A stretch of DNA of 64,000 nt from an uncultured Actinomyces sp. (lineage in GTDB: Bacteria; Actinomycetota; Actinomycetes; Actinomycetales; Actinomycetaceae), in assembly GCA_900545825.1 (NCBI GenBank), contig URAS01000015.1, positions 13,612-77,611 on the forward strand, read 5' to 3'. Position 1 is the first letter of the stretch, and the number at the start of each line of letters is the position of its first letter. The notes under the pieces are model-generated. The model saw only the letters and a list, made by a program, of their open reading frames with translations, did not search any database and was not told the origin of the DNA. Position numbers and translations under genes: made by a program. Of this stretch, positions 1 through 8,511 are shown one piece after another.

Positions 1-1914
1 GACGCCCTCATCGATGACCTGCGCGAACGCGGCGTCCCCGCGTCGAAGGCGACGGCCGAGCTCGACCTCGCGTGGTGGGCGTCGGCGCTGTCGCACCTCC
101 TGCACTCCGACAAGCGGCTGGCGACCTTCGACGGCGACACCCTCGAGGAGCTGGTCGAGAAGCTGGGTGAACTCGATTTGGCGCAGGTCAACTCGCTGTC
201 GATCGAGGCGCAGCGGACCTTCCGGACGATGACGGCGCGCCGCCTCGAGCGCCGCCGGGCCGAGGCCGAACAGCTGCGCCTGGCCATCGAATCCGGGTCG
301 GTCGGCGGCCTCATGCACGCCGTCGGCGTGTCGTCGCTGGGCCGCTCTCTCGTGCCGCTGCAGATCATTCCGCCGGCCCTCGTCGCCCAATTCGTCGGCG
401 GCGACGAGCCCACCGACCTCGTCATTTTCGAGGGCATCGAAACAACCCCCGAGGGCGAACTGGCTGCCGCGCTGGGCGAAGCCCGCCAGGTTGTCGTCGT
501 CGGCGACAGCCGCCGCGGCGGGTCGGGGCTGGTGCCCACGGCTTCCGGGATGTTCCCATCGGTCACGCTGCCGATCCGCGGCCAGCGCGTCAACGGCGTC
601 GTCGCGAAGTTCCTCGCCGATCACGGCCTGGGCGCCGAGATCGAGCAGATCGCGCAGCCCTCGCATCCGGCCGGCATCGAATTCGTCCTCCTCGACGGGC
701 GCGGGATGCCCGCGCCGGGCGTCAACGCCGTCGAGTCGACGGCGACCGAGGTCGCGAAAGTCGTCGACCTCGTCATCGCCCACGCCCTCGAGCGGCCCGA
801 CGAGTCGCTGGGCGTTGTCGCCTTCAACGAGCGCCACGCCCAACGCCTGCGCGAGGCCGTGATCTCGGCGGTCGCCGACTCACCGGCGATCGACAGCTTT
901 TTCACGTCGAACCGGCCCGAGCCGTTCGTCGTCGTCCCGCTCGAGCGTTGCGCCGGCATGACGCGCGACCGCGTCATCTGCTCGATCGGCTACGGCAAGA
1001 CCCCGCACGGGCGCGTCATCCACGACTTCGGGGCGGTGGTCGGCGAGTCCGGGCCGTCGTTCCTCGTCAACGCCCTCGTGACGACGCGCGGCGACCTGAC
1101 GATCGTCACGTCGCTGGACCCCGACGAGGTCGACATCACGCGCATCCCCACCGAGGGTGCGACGATGCTCTACGACCTCCTCAAGCTGGCCAAGTACGCG
1201 CCGAAAGACCGGTCGCCGCTGGAAATCGCGCGCGACCTCGACGAAGAAGAGGGCGCCCCGGATCGGCTGCTCGTCGACCTGGCCGAGCGGCTGTACTCGC
1301 TGGGCCTCACGGTCGTCCCCAACGTCGGCCCGGCCGAGGGCCTGCAGATCCCGCTGGCGATCGGCCACCCCGATCTGCCGGACGACCTGCTGGTCGCCGT
1401 CCTCACCGACAACGAGCGCTACGTGAACGAGCGGTCGCTGCGTCGCCGCGACCGGCTGTGGGCGCAGAAGCTGCAGGAATACGGCTGGGTCACCCACATG
1501 GTGTTCTCGACCGCCGTGTTCATGGACCCGCAGGGCGAGGCCGAACGGATCCTCCAGAAGGTCCTCGACGTCGTCGAGGAACGCACCGCGCCCGACCGGG
1601 CGATGCCCGAGGTTCCCGACCAGATTGACGACACCGAGTTTGGGCTCGACGCGTCCGCGCCGGCGGCCGAGCCCGTGGCCGACCAGCCGGTTGAGCAGCG
1701 CGTTCTTCGTCCTCGGATCGCCCGCGGGCTGCCGATGGCGGCCTACTCGGACGACCAGCTGGACGATCTCCTCGCGTGGATCCGCTCGGACGGCGTGGAC
1801 CGTTCGGTGGACGAGGAAGTCGAGGAGCTGGCCGAAGAACTGGGGCTGACCAGGCGCGGTGCCCAGATCGACGCGATCCTCGCCCACGTTGCCCGCCGGG
1901 GTCGCGATGAGTGA
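1..1914 (+). CDS. C-terminal part of a large SF1-type helicase/nuclease (5' truncated)
   Basis: The frame is open from base 1, so 637 residues of a longer protein are present and the start lies outside the window. The visible part resembles the C-terminal half of the actinobacterial DUF4011-type AAA helicases: a helicase-like segment (FNERHAQRLREAV, then LERCAGMTRDRVICSIGYG and VNALVTTRGDLTIVTSLD), then a segment with restriction-endonuclease-like character (NERYVNERSLRRRDRLWAQK, followed by an aromatic-rich strand) and a short helical tail. Walker A is not in the visible part. The role is inferred as DNA repair or defence; the substrate is unknown. It overlaps the next gene by 8 nt. Confidence 0.7.
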   Translation, partial: DALIDDLRERGVPASKATAELDLAWWASALSHLLHSDKRLATFDGDTLEELVEKLGELDLAQVNSLSIEAQRTFRTMTARRLERRRAEAEQLRLAIESGSVGGLMHAVGVSSLGRSLVPLQIIPPALVAQFVGGDEPTDLVIFEGIETTPEGELAAALGEARQVVVVGDSRRGGSGLVPTASGMFPSVTLPIRGQRVNGVVAKFLADHGLGAEIEQIAQPSHPAGIEFVLLDGRGMPAPGVNAVESTATEVAKVVDLVIAHALERPDESLGVVAFNERHAQRLREAVISAVADSPAIDSFFTSNRPEPFVVVPLERCAGMTRDRVICSIGYGKTPHGRVIHDFGAVVGESGPSFLVNALVTTRGDLTIVTSLDPDEVDITRIPTEGATMLYDLLKLAKYAPKDRSPLEIARDLDEEEGAPDRLLVDLAERLYSLGLTVVPNVGPAEGLQIPLAIGHPDLPDDLLVAVLTDNERYVNERSLRRRDRLWAQKLQEYGWVTHMVFSTAVFMDPQGEAERILQKVLDVVEERTAPDRAMPEVPDQIDDTEFGLDASAPAAEPVADQPVEQRVLRPRIARGLPMAAYSDDQLDDLLAWIRSDGVDRSVDEEVEELAEELGLTRRGAQIDAILAHVARRGRDE

Positions 1915-2143
1915 GTCGGACGCTTCGGCTGAGTCGGGCACCCCGGAAGCGACGCCCTCCCGGGGCGCGCATCGCGCCGCCGTCTATATCTCGCGGCGCG
2001 ACCGCGAGGCGATGGCGGCCGGCAAACAGACGTCGTGGGAAGAGACGGCCGACGTGTCCGAGCGCCGCGAACAGGCGTCCTCGATGAGCCCCGCCGGCCC
2101 GAATGATCGGCGGCTGCTCGACGACGTGCCGCCGCACTACTAG
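1907..2143 (+). CDS. Small hydrophilic protein of unknown function
   Basis: A 78-residue protein whose ATG overlaps the end of the helicase gene, so translation is probably coupled. It is charged and Ser/Glu/Arg-rich, with no membrane segment, no cysteine and no recognisable domain; the only distinctive stretch is AVYISRRDREAMAAGKQTSW. An upstream in-frame ATG at 1859 lies inside the helicase and is not favoured. The gene ends just before a strong hairpin, so it is the last gene of the helicase unit. I do not recognise the family; the tight coupling suggests it works with the helicase. Confidence 0.6.
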   Translation: MSESDASAESGTPEATPSRGAHRAAVYISRRDREAMAAGKQTSWEETADVSERREQASSMSPAGPNDRRLLDDVPPHY

Positions 2144-2158
2144 GCGGAAGAGATACGA

Positions 2159-2210
2159 CGGGGCCGGGCCTGCTCGCCACCATTCGGGTGGTGTGGCAGG
2201 CCCGGCCCCG
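2159..2210. terminator. Bidirectional hairpin terminator
   Basis: Perfect 15-bp GC-rich stem (CGGGGCCGGGCCTGC paired with its complement) with a further CCACC/GGTGG stem in the loop, followed by TGTTCTTATT. It sits between the convergent helicase unit and mscL and probably ends both. Confidence 0.85.
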
Positions 2211-2232
2211 TGTTCTTATTGGCTCGGCTGCG

Positions 2233-2682
2233 CTACTCGGCGGCGCCCGGGCGCTGCGGCTGGGCAGCCAGCAGGTCGCGGATCTCGGTGAGGAGGGCGA
2301 CGTTCGGGTCGACCGGAGCAGGCGCCGCGTCGGCCTCGTCCTTCTCCTTCTTTGCGCGCGCGACGGCAGCGGCGTTGAGCTTGTTCATCGGGAGGACGAT
2401 GAGGAAGTAGACGGCCGCCGCGATCAACAGGAAGTTGACGAGGGCCGTGATGATCGCGCCCGGCTGCACGGTGGCCGAGCGGACATGAAACTCGAGGACG
2501 TTGTCGAAGTTCGGCTTGCCGACCAAGCCGGCGATCAGAGGATTAATGAACTTCTCGACGATTGCCGTCACCACTGCGGTGAACGCACCGCCGATAACGA
2601 TACCGACGGCCATCTCCATCGCGTTGCCGCGAGCGATAAAAGCCTTAAAACCGGCGAAAACGCCTTGCTTTTCGTCAGCCAT
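2233..2682 (-). CDS. mscL: Large-conductance mechanosensitive channel MscL
   Basis: A 149-residue membrane protein that opens under membrane tension to release solutes on hypo-osmotic shock. The N-terminus has the family pattern (GVFAGFKAFIARGNAMEMAV) leading into the first membrane helix GIVIGGAFTAVVTAIV with the pore-lining glycines and alanines. A periplasmic loop and the second helix (ITALVNFLLIAAAVYFLIV) follow, then the PMNKLNAA turn and a charged cytoplasmic helix ending in LLTEIRDLLAAQ. The start at 2682 is preceded by AAGGGAA; the open frame continues upstream but without family similarity. The start overlaps the SAF gene end by 8 nt, so the two are probably co-transcribed. Confidence 0.95.
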   Translation of the reverse strand: MADEKQGVFAGFKAFIARGNAMEMAVGIVIGGAFTAVVTAIVEKFINPLIAGLVGKPNFDNVLEFHVRSATVQPGAIITALVNFLLIAAAVYFLIVLPMNKLNAAAVARAKKEKDEADAAPAPVDPNVALLTEIRDLLAAQPQRPGAAE

Positions 2683-3319
2683 GATTCCCTTTCGATTGGG
2701 TCGTAGAAGAGCTATCGGAGCCTTGGGCCCCCACGACGCCCAGCAGCAACGGTTGCGTGCTGGCGCGCGCCAGTACGACGCTAGCAACGTCGGGGAAAAT
2801 GGCCACATCCGCCATGGCTTGGTCATCGCCAGTCAACCTGTGACTTTCGTCCCTTACACTAAGTATTCGCACGTCAGAGGCGATCTGCGTCGCCTCGGAC
2901 TCGTCCTCGCCGGGTGGCGCGTAAAGGTCGACGCGCGTGCCCGGCTGCGCAAGGCCGACGGACAGGGGAGACAGCGGCACGGTGACCGTCACGCGGCCCG
3001 CCGGATCGCGGCCGTTGCCCACGCCACGCACGAGGCCGGTCGATACGACGGTCTTCTCCGGCAGTGCGGCCACCACCGTATGTCCGATGACCTGCGATTT
3101 CGTCAGCGCGTGGTCGGGGACGGCGGCCCTGGGCAGCGAGACGTCCTCGAGGTCGGACTCGCCGAGCGTGTCGCCGGCCGAGACGCTGTGCGCCAGCCGG
3201 CACGCGTCGACGCGGACGTAGCGGGGCGCCTCGGCGTGGACCAGCGAACAGATCGCGGCGGCGACGAGGGCGGCGGCGATCGCCCAGCGGGCGCGCCACA
3301 GAAGGTAACGCATATCCAT
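2675..3319 (-). CDS. SAF-domain protein, CpaB/RcpC-like (Flp pilus assembly type)
   Basis: A 214-residue protein with one N-terminal membrane anchor (about residues 7-28) and an SAF domain (about 38-100) containing VSAGDTLGESDLEDVSLP and a GHTVVAALPEKTVVSTGLV turn, then a C-terminal region with the CpaB-like VTVPLSPLSVGLAQPGTRVDLYA. In Tad/Flp systems CpaB/RcpC proteins sit in the envelope with the pilus secretin or periplasmic parts; no other tad gene is present here. The ATG at 3319 is preceded by CAGGCT and 6 nt, a leaderless-type start, and 50 nt further up lies the 40-nt element also found before comEA. A general SAF protein of other function is possible. Confidence 0.7.
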   Translation of the reverse strand: MDMRYLLWRARWAIAAALVAAAICSLVHAEAPRYVRVDACRLAHSVSAGDTLGESDLEDVSLPRAAVPDHALTKSQVIGHTVVAALPEKTVVSTGLVRGVGNGRDPAGRVTVTVPLSPLSVGLAQPGTRVDLYAPPGEDESEATQIASDVRILSVRDESHRLTGDDQAMADVAIFPDVASVVLARASTQPLLLGVVGAQGSDSSSTTQSKGNHG

Positions 3320-3369
3320 GCCGCCAGCCTGCCCGGGTCGCGGCGCCGGCGTGCGGCGCGGGCGGCCGC

Positions 3370-3409
3370 GTTATGGAATAGGCGAACGTTATCGTCCCGT
3401 GGGGACAAA
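3370..3409 (-). promoter_or_regulatory. 40-nt element C, copy 1 (upstream of the CpaB/SAF gene)
   Basis: First of three copies of an ungapped 40-nt motif (29 positions identical in all three). It contains TGTCCCCACGGGAC, then TAACG, then TTCCAT. It lies 50 nt upstream of the ATG at 3319 and overlaps the last codons and stop of the upstream 5-formyl-THF cyclo-ligase gene. Confidence 0.65.
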
Positions 3410-3994
3410 GAACCGCGTCGGCGTGACGACGAGGTCGACGGGCAGGTCGTGGGGCTCGTGCGGCACATCCACGACGACGTCCTCGTCCCAGGTCACGCCT
3501 ACCCGCAGGGCGCGGGGCAGGCGGGGGAGGGCGCGGTCGTACCAGCCGCCGCCCTGGCCCAGCCGATAGCCGCGCCGGTCGAGCGCCAGTGCGGGGATGA
3601 GGCAGAGATCGATGCCGGCGAGCTCGGCGTCGCCGGCCGGGGGCAGCGCGGTGCCGGCGCGGGCGATAGCGTGCGCCTGTTCGTCGGTCACCTTTTCGGG
3701 GTCCCAGCGCACCCAATCGGGGGCCATCCCGGCGGGCGTGCGGGTCGGCTGGGGCAGGTAAAGGGGCACGTCACGCAGGAAATCGACGACGCCGGCCGTC
3801 GGGACCTCGGTGCCGTAGGACAGGTAGACCGCGGCCGCCCTCAGCGGACGGTCGGCCTTCGCCAGGGCAGCGCCGAGCTGCCGGGCCACCGCCGCCGGGG
3901 CGTCCTCGAGATAGCGTCGTGTCGCCCGTTCGGCGCGGATTCTGGCGCGCCATTGGGCTTTGTGTTCGCGTGCGCAACGCGGCGGCTGGCTCAT
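3389..3994 (-). CDS. 5-formyltetrahydrofolate cyclo-ligase
   Basis: A 201-residue cytoplasmic enzyme that converts 5-formyl-THF to 5,10-methenyl-THF with ATP. The N-terminus has the basic helix WRARIRAERATRRYL; the central strand VYLSYGTEVPT and the hallmark C-terminal motif LALDRRGYRLGQGGGWYDR, with the phosphate-binding glycines, are clear. The length fits the family. Upstream of the ATG is CACAAT followed by 7 nt, suggesting a leaderless transcript. It is divergent from glp/moeA. Its last codons lie inside element C copy 1, so that motif is partly coding here. Confidence 0.93.
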   Translation of the reverse strand: MSQPPRCAREHKAQWRARIRAERATRRYLEDAPAAVARQLGAALAKADRPLRAAAVYLSYGTEVPTAGVVDFLRDVPLYLPQPTRTPAGMAPDWVRWDPEKVTDEQAHAIARAGTALPPAGDAELAGIDLCLIPALALDRRGYRLGQGGGWYDRALPRLPRALRVGVTWDEDVVVDVPHEPHDLPVDLVVTPTRFFVPTGR

Positions 3995-4065
3995 AGGCGT
4001 TATTGTGGCACTGACAACCCAGCTTGGGGCGCGTGGCGCACGGGCCCCGCCGGAAGGAGAACTGC

Positions 4066-5274
4066 ATGCGGAGCGTTGCCGACCATCTCAATCTCTGCCT
4101 GGACCACGTGGCGCCGCTGGCGCCCCTGGGCGTCGTGCTGCCCGACACCGTCGGCTGCGTGCTGGCGGAGACGGTGATGGCGCCCTTCGATCGGCCGGTG
4201 GCCGACCAGGCGACGTGCGACGGCTACGCCGTGCGGGCCGAGGATCTGGAGGGCGCGAACGACGCCCACCCGGCCAAGCTGGACGTCCTCGGCGAGCTGC
4301 GGGCCGGCGACACCCAGCCGGTCGCCCTCGTGCCGGGCGCGTGCCTGCGGATCGCGTCGGGCGCGCCGCTGCCCGGCGGCGCCGACACCGTCGTGCCGCT
4401 GGACGTGACCGACCAGGATCCGCGCGTCGTCTCCGTTTTCTGCGAGGCCGAGGTCGGCGAGAACATCATTTATCGCGGCGAGGATGTCGCCCAGGGCTCC
4501 GAGATCCTCACGTCGGGCACACGCATCGACGCCCGCCAGGTCGCGCTGCTGGCCGGCGTCGGCCGCCTGCGCGTCCAGGTGCGACCCAAGCCGCGCGTCG
4601 TCATCGTCTCGATCGGCGACGAGCTGGTCGAGCCCGGCCAGCGCGCCGACGTCGGCGCCGTCTTCGACGCCAACGGACACGCCCTGGCCTGCGCCGTTGC
4701 CGACGCGGGCGCGACGACGTTCCGTGTGTCGGCGGTGCCCGACGACCCGACGACGCTCAGCGAGGTGCTGCACAACCAGCTGATGCGCGCCGACGTTCTC
4801 GTCACCACCGGCGGCCTGTCCTACGGCAGCGGCGACACGGTGAAAGAGGTGCTGTCGCCCCTGGGGACCGTCCGGTTCGACAACGTCGCCATGTCGCCCG
4901 GCAAACAGTTCGGGGTCGGCACCCTGGATAACGTCCCGATCTTCTGCCTGCCCGGCGACCCGGTGGCCGCGCAGATCGGCTACGAGATCTTCGTCCGCCC
5001 GTGCCTGCGCAAGATGGCCGGCTGGGAGGACTACTACCGCCCCGCGATCCGCGCGAAGGTCACGCACGGGTGGCTGTCGCCCTCGGGGAAGCGCGAGTTC
5101 GCGCGCGTCACGCTGTCGGGCGACCCGCAGGAGGGTTACACGGCGACGCCGGAGGGCGACCAGGACCAGCTGCTGCTCACGGCCCTGGCGCGCTCGAACG
5201 CCCTCGCCGTCGTGCCCGAGGGCGTCGGCGAGGTGCGCGCCGGCGACGAGCTGTACTGCATGGTGCTCGACTAG
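4066..5274 (+). CDS. glp: MoeA/gephyrin-like protein, probably Glp
   Basis: A 402-residue MoeA-family protein (molybdopterin molybdenumtransferase fold). It has the N-terminal PVADQATCDGYAVRAEDL stretch, the MoCF domain SIGDELVEPGQ and TTGGLSYGSGDTVKEVL, and the C-terminal beta domain. The usual LPGNPVS loop reads LPGDPVAAQIG and the DSN-like stretch reads FDANGHAL, so the molybdate-insertion site is altered. No other molybdenum-cofactor gene is in the window. A GNAT gene and a SepX/GlpR-like membrane protein follow, the order associated with the gephyrin-like division protein Glp of actinobacteria. ATG 4066 has GGAAGGAGA at the right distance. True MoeA function cannot be excluded. Confidence 0.8.
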   Translation: MRSVADHLNLCLDHVAPLAPLGVVLPDTVGCVLAETVMAPFDRPVADQATCDGYAVRAEDLEGANDAHPAKLDVLGELRAGDTQPVALVPGACLRIASGAPLPGGADTVVPLDVTDQDPRVVSVFCEAEVGENIIYRGEDVAQGSEILTSGTRIDARQVALLAGVGRLRVQVRPKPRVVIVSIGDELVEPGQRADVGAVFDANGHALACAVADAGATTFRVSAVPDDPTTLSEVLHNQLMRADVLVTTGGLSYGSGDTVKEVLSPLGTVRFDNVAMSPGKQFGVGTLDNVPIFCLPGDPVAAQIGYEIFVRPCLRKMAGWEDYYRPAIRAKVTHGWLSPSGKREFARVTLSGDPQEGYTATPEGDQDQLLLTALARSNALAVVPEGVGEVRAGDELYCMVLD

Positions 5275-5275
5275 C

Positions 5276-5950
5276 GTGAGCCTCGCCGACTGGTGGTGGG
5301 AGATCACCCACGAGCCGCTGCAGGCCAGGCAGACCGAGGTCACCGAGCGGGGCCTTATTAAGCCCGGGAATCCGCCGATCTCGACGGTTACGCTGTGCGA
5401 GATGGCCGGCCGGGACCACGCGCGCGCCGAGGAGCTGCGCGCCAACAACCGCGAGTGGCTGGCCCCGTGGGAGGCCACCGTGCCCGTCGGGTACCCCACG
5501 CCGGTCCCCACCTTCGACGAATACACCCGGCGCACCCGCCACCTGGTCCGCGTCGGCAAGGTCATGCCGCTGGCGATATTCGTCGATTCGCGTCAGGTCG
5601 GCCAGGTGACGATTTCCGACATCACCCGCGGGGCGTGCCATTCGGCGACGATCGGGTATTGGGTCATTCCCGAGGTCGCCGGGCGCGGCCTTATGACTCT
5701 GGCGGTGGCGATGGCGTTCGACCTCGCGTTTACCGATTTGGGATTGCACCGCGTCGAACTCAATATTCGCCCGGAAAATGCCCGCTCATTAGCGATTCCG
5801 CGGCATTTAGGCTTGCGGCAGGAGGGTGTGCGGCGGCGTTACATTAATATCGCGTCGGCGTGGGCCGACCATGTGTCGTTCGCCGCGACCGCCGAGGAGG
5901 TACCTCTGGGCGGATACGTGCGACAGCTCGAGAAAATGCGGGGCGCGTGA
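5276..5950 (+). CDS. GNAT acetyltransferase, RimJ/RimL type
   Basis: A 224-residue N-acetyltransferase of the GNAT fold. The acetyl-CoA loop region is IGYWVIPEVAGRGLMTLAVA, followed by a strand and the typical LHRVELNIRPENARSLAIPRHLGL stretch. RimJ/RimL enzymes acetylate N-termini of ribosomal or other proteins; the substrate here is unknown. It starts with GTG one base after the glp stop, so the two are translationally coupled. In many actinobacteria a rimJ-like gene sits between the moeA-like gene and the sepX/glpR gene, as here. Confidence 0.85.
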   Translation: MSLADWWWEITHEPLQARQTEVTERGLIKPGNPPISTVTLCEMAGRDHARAEELRANNREWLAPWEATVPVGYPTPVPTFDEYTRRTRHLVRVGKVMPLAIFVDSRQVGQVTISDITRGACHSATIGYWVIPEVAGRGLMTLAVAMAFDLAFTDLGLHRVELNIRPENARSLAIPRHLGLRQEGVRRRYINIASAWADHVSFAATAEEVPLGGYVRQLEKMRGA

Positions 5951-6068
5951 GGCAGCCGGGGCGCGTGGTGCACGTGTGACATGTGGGGAAAACTCTCATC
6001 GTGAGGGTTTTGCCGACACGTGGTGTGCCGCCGCGGGATTGCCCGATTCTTCGCCTACCGTTGTCAAC

Positions 6069-7343
6069 GTGAACTTTATGGGGCTGGCTTTCGTCATCGG
6101 TGCCATCCTCATTGGGCTGGTGGCATTTCCGCTTTTCCTCAAGGAAAAGCAGATCGACGCGTCCGCGCGCTCGACCGACCGATTCTCCGGCCGGCAGCGG
6201 GTGCTCGACACGCGCGCGCATGCCTGCCGCGCGGTTCACGGGACAGGCGGTGGAGAAATCCACCCGGGGCGAAAAGGACAGATCATGGTGCAGGTTTCGA
6301 AGAGCACGGGGAGTGCTGCGGCGCTCGCGCACGAGCGCGCCCTCTATGCGGCCTCGATCACCCGGCGTGCGGCGGCGGCCAAGCGTCGGCTCGTGCTGGC
6401 GGTGTGTCTGGCGGCTGCGGCACTCGTCCTCGCCGCGTTTGCGCTGACCACCATGATCGGGTGGGCGTGGTGTGCGCTGCCGCTGGCGGCGCTGGTCGCC
6501 ACGCTCGGGCTGGGCGCCCGCGCGGCCAAGGTGGGCCGCGACAACGACGCCCGCATGGAAGCCCGCATCGACCGCCTGCGCCACGAGGCCCAGACCCGCG
6601 AGTTTACGTTCCGCGACTCGGCGTCCTCGCGTGAACTGGGCGAGGCCGCCCTCGAATCGGTGCGCCAGGCTATGCACGACGCCGACGAGGCGCCGCGCCG
6701 CGGGCGTACCCCCGCGCAGATTCGGCACGAGGCCCGCGCGGCCGTGACGGTCCACGCCCCGGCCGTCGGCCTTCAGGATTCGTCTGCCGCCCAGACCGAG
6801 GACGCCCCGAAGTCGGTGGAGCACGAAGCGGCGAAGAAGTCGGTGAAGGAAGAGGCCCGGGTCGTGACGGTCGAGGCCGCCGACAAGCCGGCCTCCGATG
6901 AGGTCGCCGAGAAGCTGGCCGAGAAGGCGGACGCCGCGGCTGAGGTCGATGCGGTCGCCGAGGTCCCGGCGAAGGCCGAGGCCGCCCCGAAGCGCGCGAC
7001 GATCGCCCGCATCGAGGGCGAGCACGGCGAGGTCGTCGGCGTCCCCGCGGCCCCGGCCACGCGCGGCGTGAGCGAGGACGCGACGGTCAAGCCGGCGACG
7101 CCCATGCGGATTCCCGCGACGAACTCCAGGCTGCGGCCGATGATCCAGGACACCCTGGACCTCGACACCAAACAGCTGATCGCCCAACAGCGCACCGAGG
7201 TCGGCACGCGCGTGCCGTATCGCCCGATCCGCCCGGTGACGCCCAACGGCGTCGTCCTCACCAGCGAAGAGGTCGCCCGGGGAGCCGCCGTCCAGTTCAA
7301 CGTCGACGACATCCTCGATCGTCGGCGCGCCAGCGGAGACTAG
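6069..7343 (+). CDS. SepX/GlpR-like membrane protein (division-linked)
   Basis: A 424-residue protein. The N-terminal helix GLAFVIGAILIGLVAFPLFL is followed by a basic motif containing ARSTDRFSGRQRVLD, close in layout to the ARPTERFS motif of SepX/GlpR proteins. A second hydrophobic block (about residues 118-160) forms two membrane helices, and a long Ala/Glu/Lys-rich cytoplasmic tail follows, ending in VQFNVDDILDRRRASGD. SepX/GlpR proteins bind FtsZ-associated partners, including the MoeA-like Glp. GTG 6069 was chosen because TACCGT lies 7 nt before it (leaderless pattern); ATG 6078 is the alternative. A terminator hairpin follows. Confidence 0.65.
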   Translation: MNFMGLAFVIGAILIGLVAFPLFLKEKQIDASARSTDRFSGRQRVLDTRAHACRAVHGTGGGEIHPGRKGQIMVQVSKSTGSAAALAHERALYAASITRRAAAAKRRLVLAVCLAAAALVLAAFALTTMIGWAWCALPLAALVATLGLGARAAKVGRDNDARMEARIDRLRHEAQTREFTFRDSASSRELGEAALESVRQAMHDADEAPRRGRTPAQIRHEARAAVTVHAPAVGLQDSSAAQTEDAPKSVEHEAAKKSVKEEARVVTVEAADKPASDEVAEKLAEKADAAAEVDAVAEVPAKAEAAPKRATIARIEGEHGEVVGVPAAPATRGVSEDATVKPATPMRIPATNSRLRPMIQDTLDLDTKQLIAQQRTEVGTRVPYRPIRPVTPNGVVLTSEEVARGAAVQFNVDDILDRRRASGD

Positions 7344-7367
7344 CGGCGCAGACGCCCTCATTACTCG

Positions 7368-7397
7368 ATGAACGTGACCTGAAAAGGTCACGTTCAT
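7368..7397. terminator. Hairpin terminator after the sepX/glpR-like gene
   Basis: Perfect 13-bp stem ATGAACGTGACCT / AGGTCACGTTCAT with a GAAA loop, followed by TGTTTGT. It ends the glp unit. Confidence 0.8.
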
Positions 7398-7490
7398 TGT
7401 TTGTGGGGCATGAACGTGATGAAAGCGGACGAAAGGATCACGGTCACGGGGAAGGGTGCTGCAGCGCTGCAGTGCGCGGATACAAAAAAG

Positions 7491-7563
<73 letters not shown>

Positions 7564-7598
7564 ATGGAACCGATGGCTCCACAGACCTTGCGGCCTGG

Positions 7599-7671
<73 letters not shown>

Positions 7672-7878
7672 ATCGTGTCGCACGAACCGCGCGAACGAAC
7701 ATTAACTGTAACGGCTGAGGTGGCCCTCTACCAAATCCTCAGGGCAACTGCGCGCCATGTCACACACGCTCGGCGGTTGACGCTCGCCGCCTCCCCTCGA
7801 AGGAACTGCGGCAGGCCCGATACAATGACCTCGCGCCGGCCACGATGCGGCGCTTCCGAGTCCAAGACAAGGAGTCCG

Positions 7879-8511
7879 ATGACTGCGTACCCCGACGCCG
7901 ATCCGCTGGCACCGACCCCTCATCAGCTCGAGGGCGGCGAAAAGCGGTCGACGGCTATCGCCCTCGTCGTGTTGTCGCTGATTGGGGCCGTCGTCTCGTG
8001 CATGCTGCTGCACAGCGAGTACCTGCACACGACCAAGCCCGGCCAGGCGCTGATCTGCGACGTTAACCCGCTGATCGGCTGCTCCAAGTCGATGTCCAGC
8101 CCCCAGGGGCACCTGCTGGGGGTCCCCAACGCGATCTTCGGGGTCCTGGGCTTCGCCGCGCTTATCGGCATTGCGGTCGTCCTCGCGGCCGGCCGCCGGA
8201 TCGCACGCTGGCTGTGGTGGTGCCTGGGTGCCGGCACGGTGATCGCCCTCGTGTGGGTCGTGTGGTTCCTCGTCCAGTCCATCACGGTCTTCCGGGCAAT
8301 CTGCCCGTTCTGCCTGGTCGTGTGGGCGATGACGATCCCCATCGCCTGCATCGTGTGGACGCACCTTCTGCGCACGTCGCAGCCGGGTCCCGTCGAGGGG
8401 GGCCGTCGTATTGCGATCCAGGCACGGTGGTTTATTGTGGTGCTCATCTACGTCATGATCGTCGCGGCCGTCGCGATTGGTTTGGCAGACAAGGTGGCGA
8501 TGGTTCTATGA
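7879..8511 (+). CDS. Vitamin K epoxide reductase (VKOR) family protein
   Basis: A 210-residue membrane protein. VKOR homologues in actinobacteria reoxidise DsbA-like proteins using quinones, replacing DsbB. Four or five hydrophobic helices are visible. The key cysteines are present: the loop pair C60 and C68 (ICDVNPLIGCSKS), the SSPQGHLLGVPNAIFG stretch, and the active-site pair C142/C145 in CPFC. ATG 7879 follows AAGGAGTCCG, a clear ribosome-binding site. It overlaps the MntR-type gene by 4 nt (ATGA). No thioredoxin-like partner is encoded next to it. Confidence 0.93.
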   Translation: MTAYPDADPLAPTPHQLEGGEKRSTAIALVVLSLIGAVVSCMLLHSEYLHTTKPGQALICDVNPLIGCSKSMSSPQGHLLGVPNAIFGVLGFAALIGIAVVLAAGRRIARWLWWCLGAGTVIALVWVVWFLVQSITVFRAICPFCLVVWAMTIPIACIVWTHLLRTSQPGPVEGGRRIAIQARWFIVVLIYVMIVAAVAIGLADKVAMVL

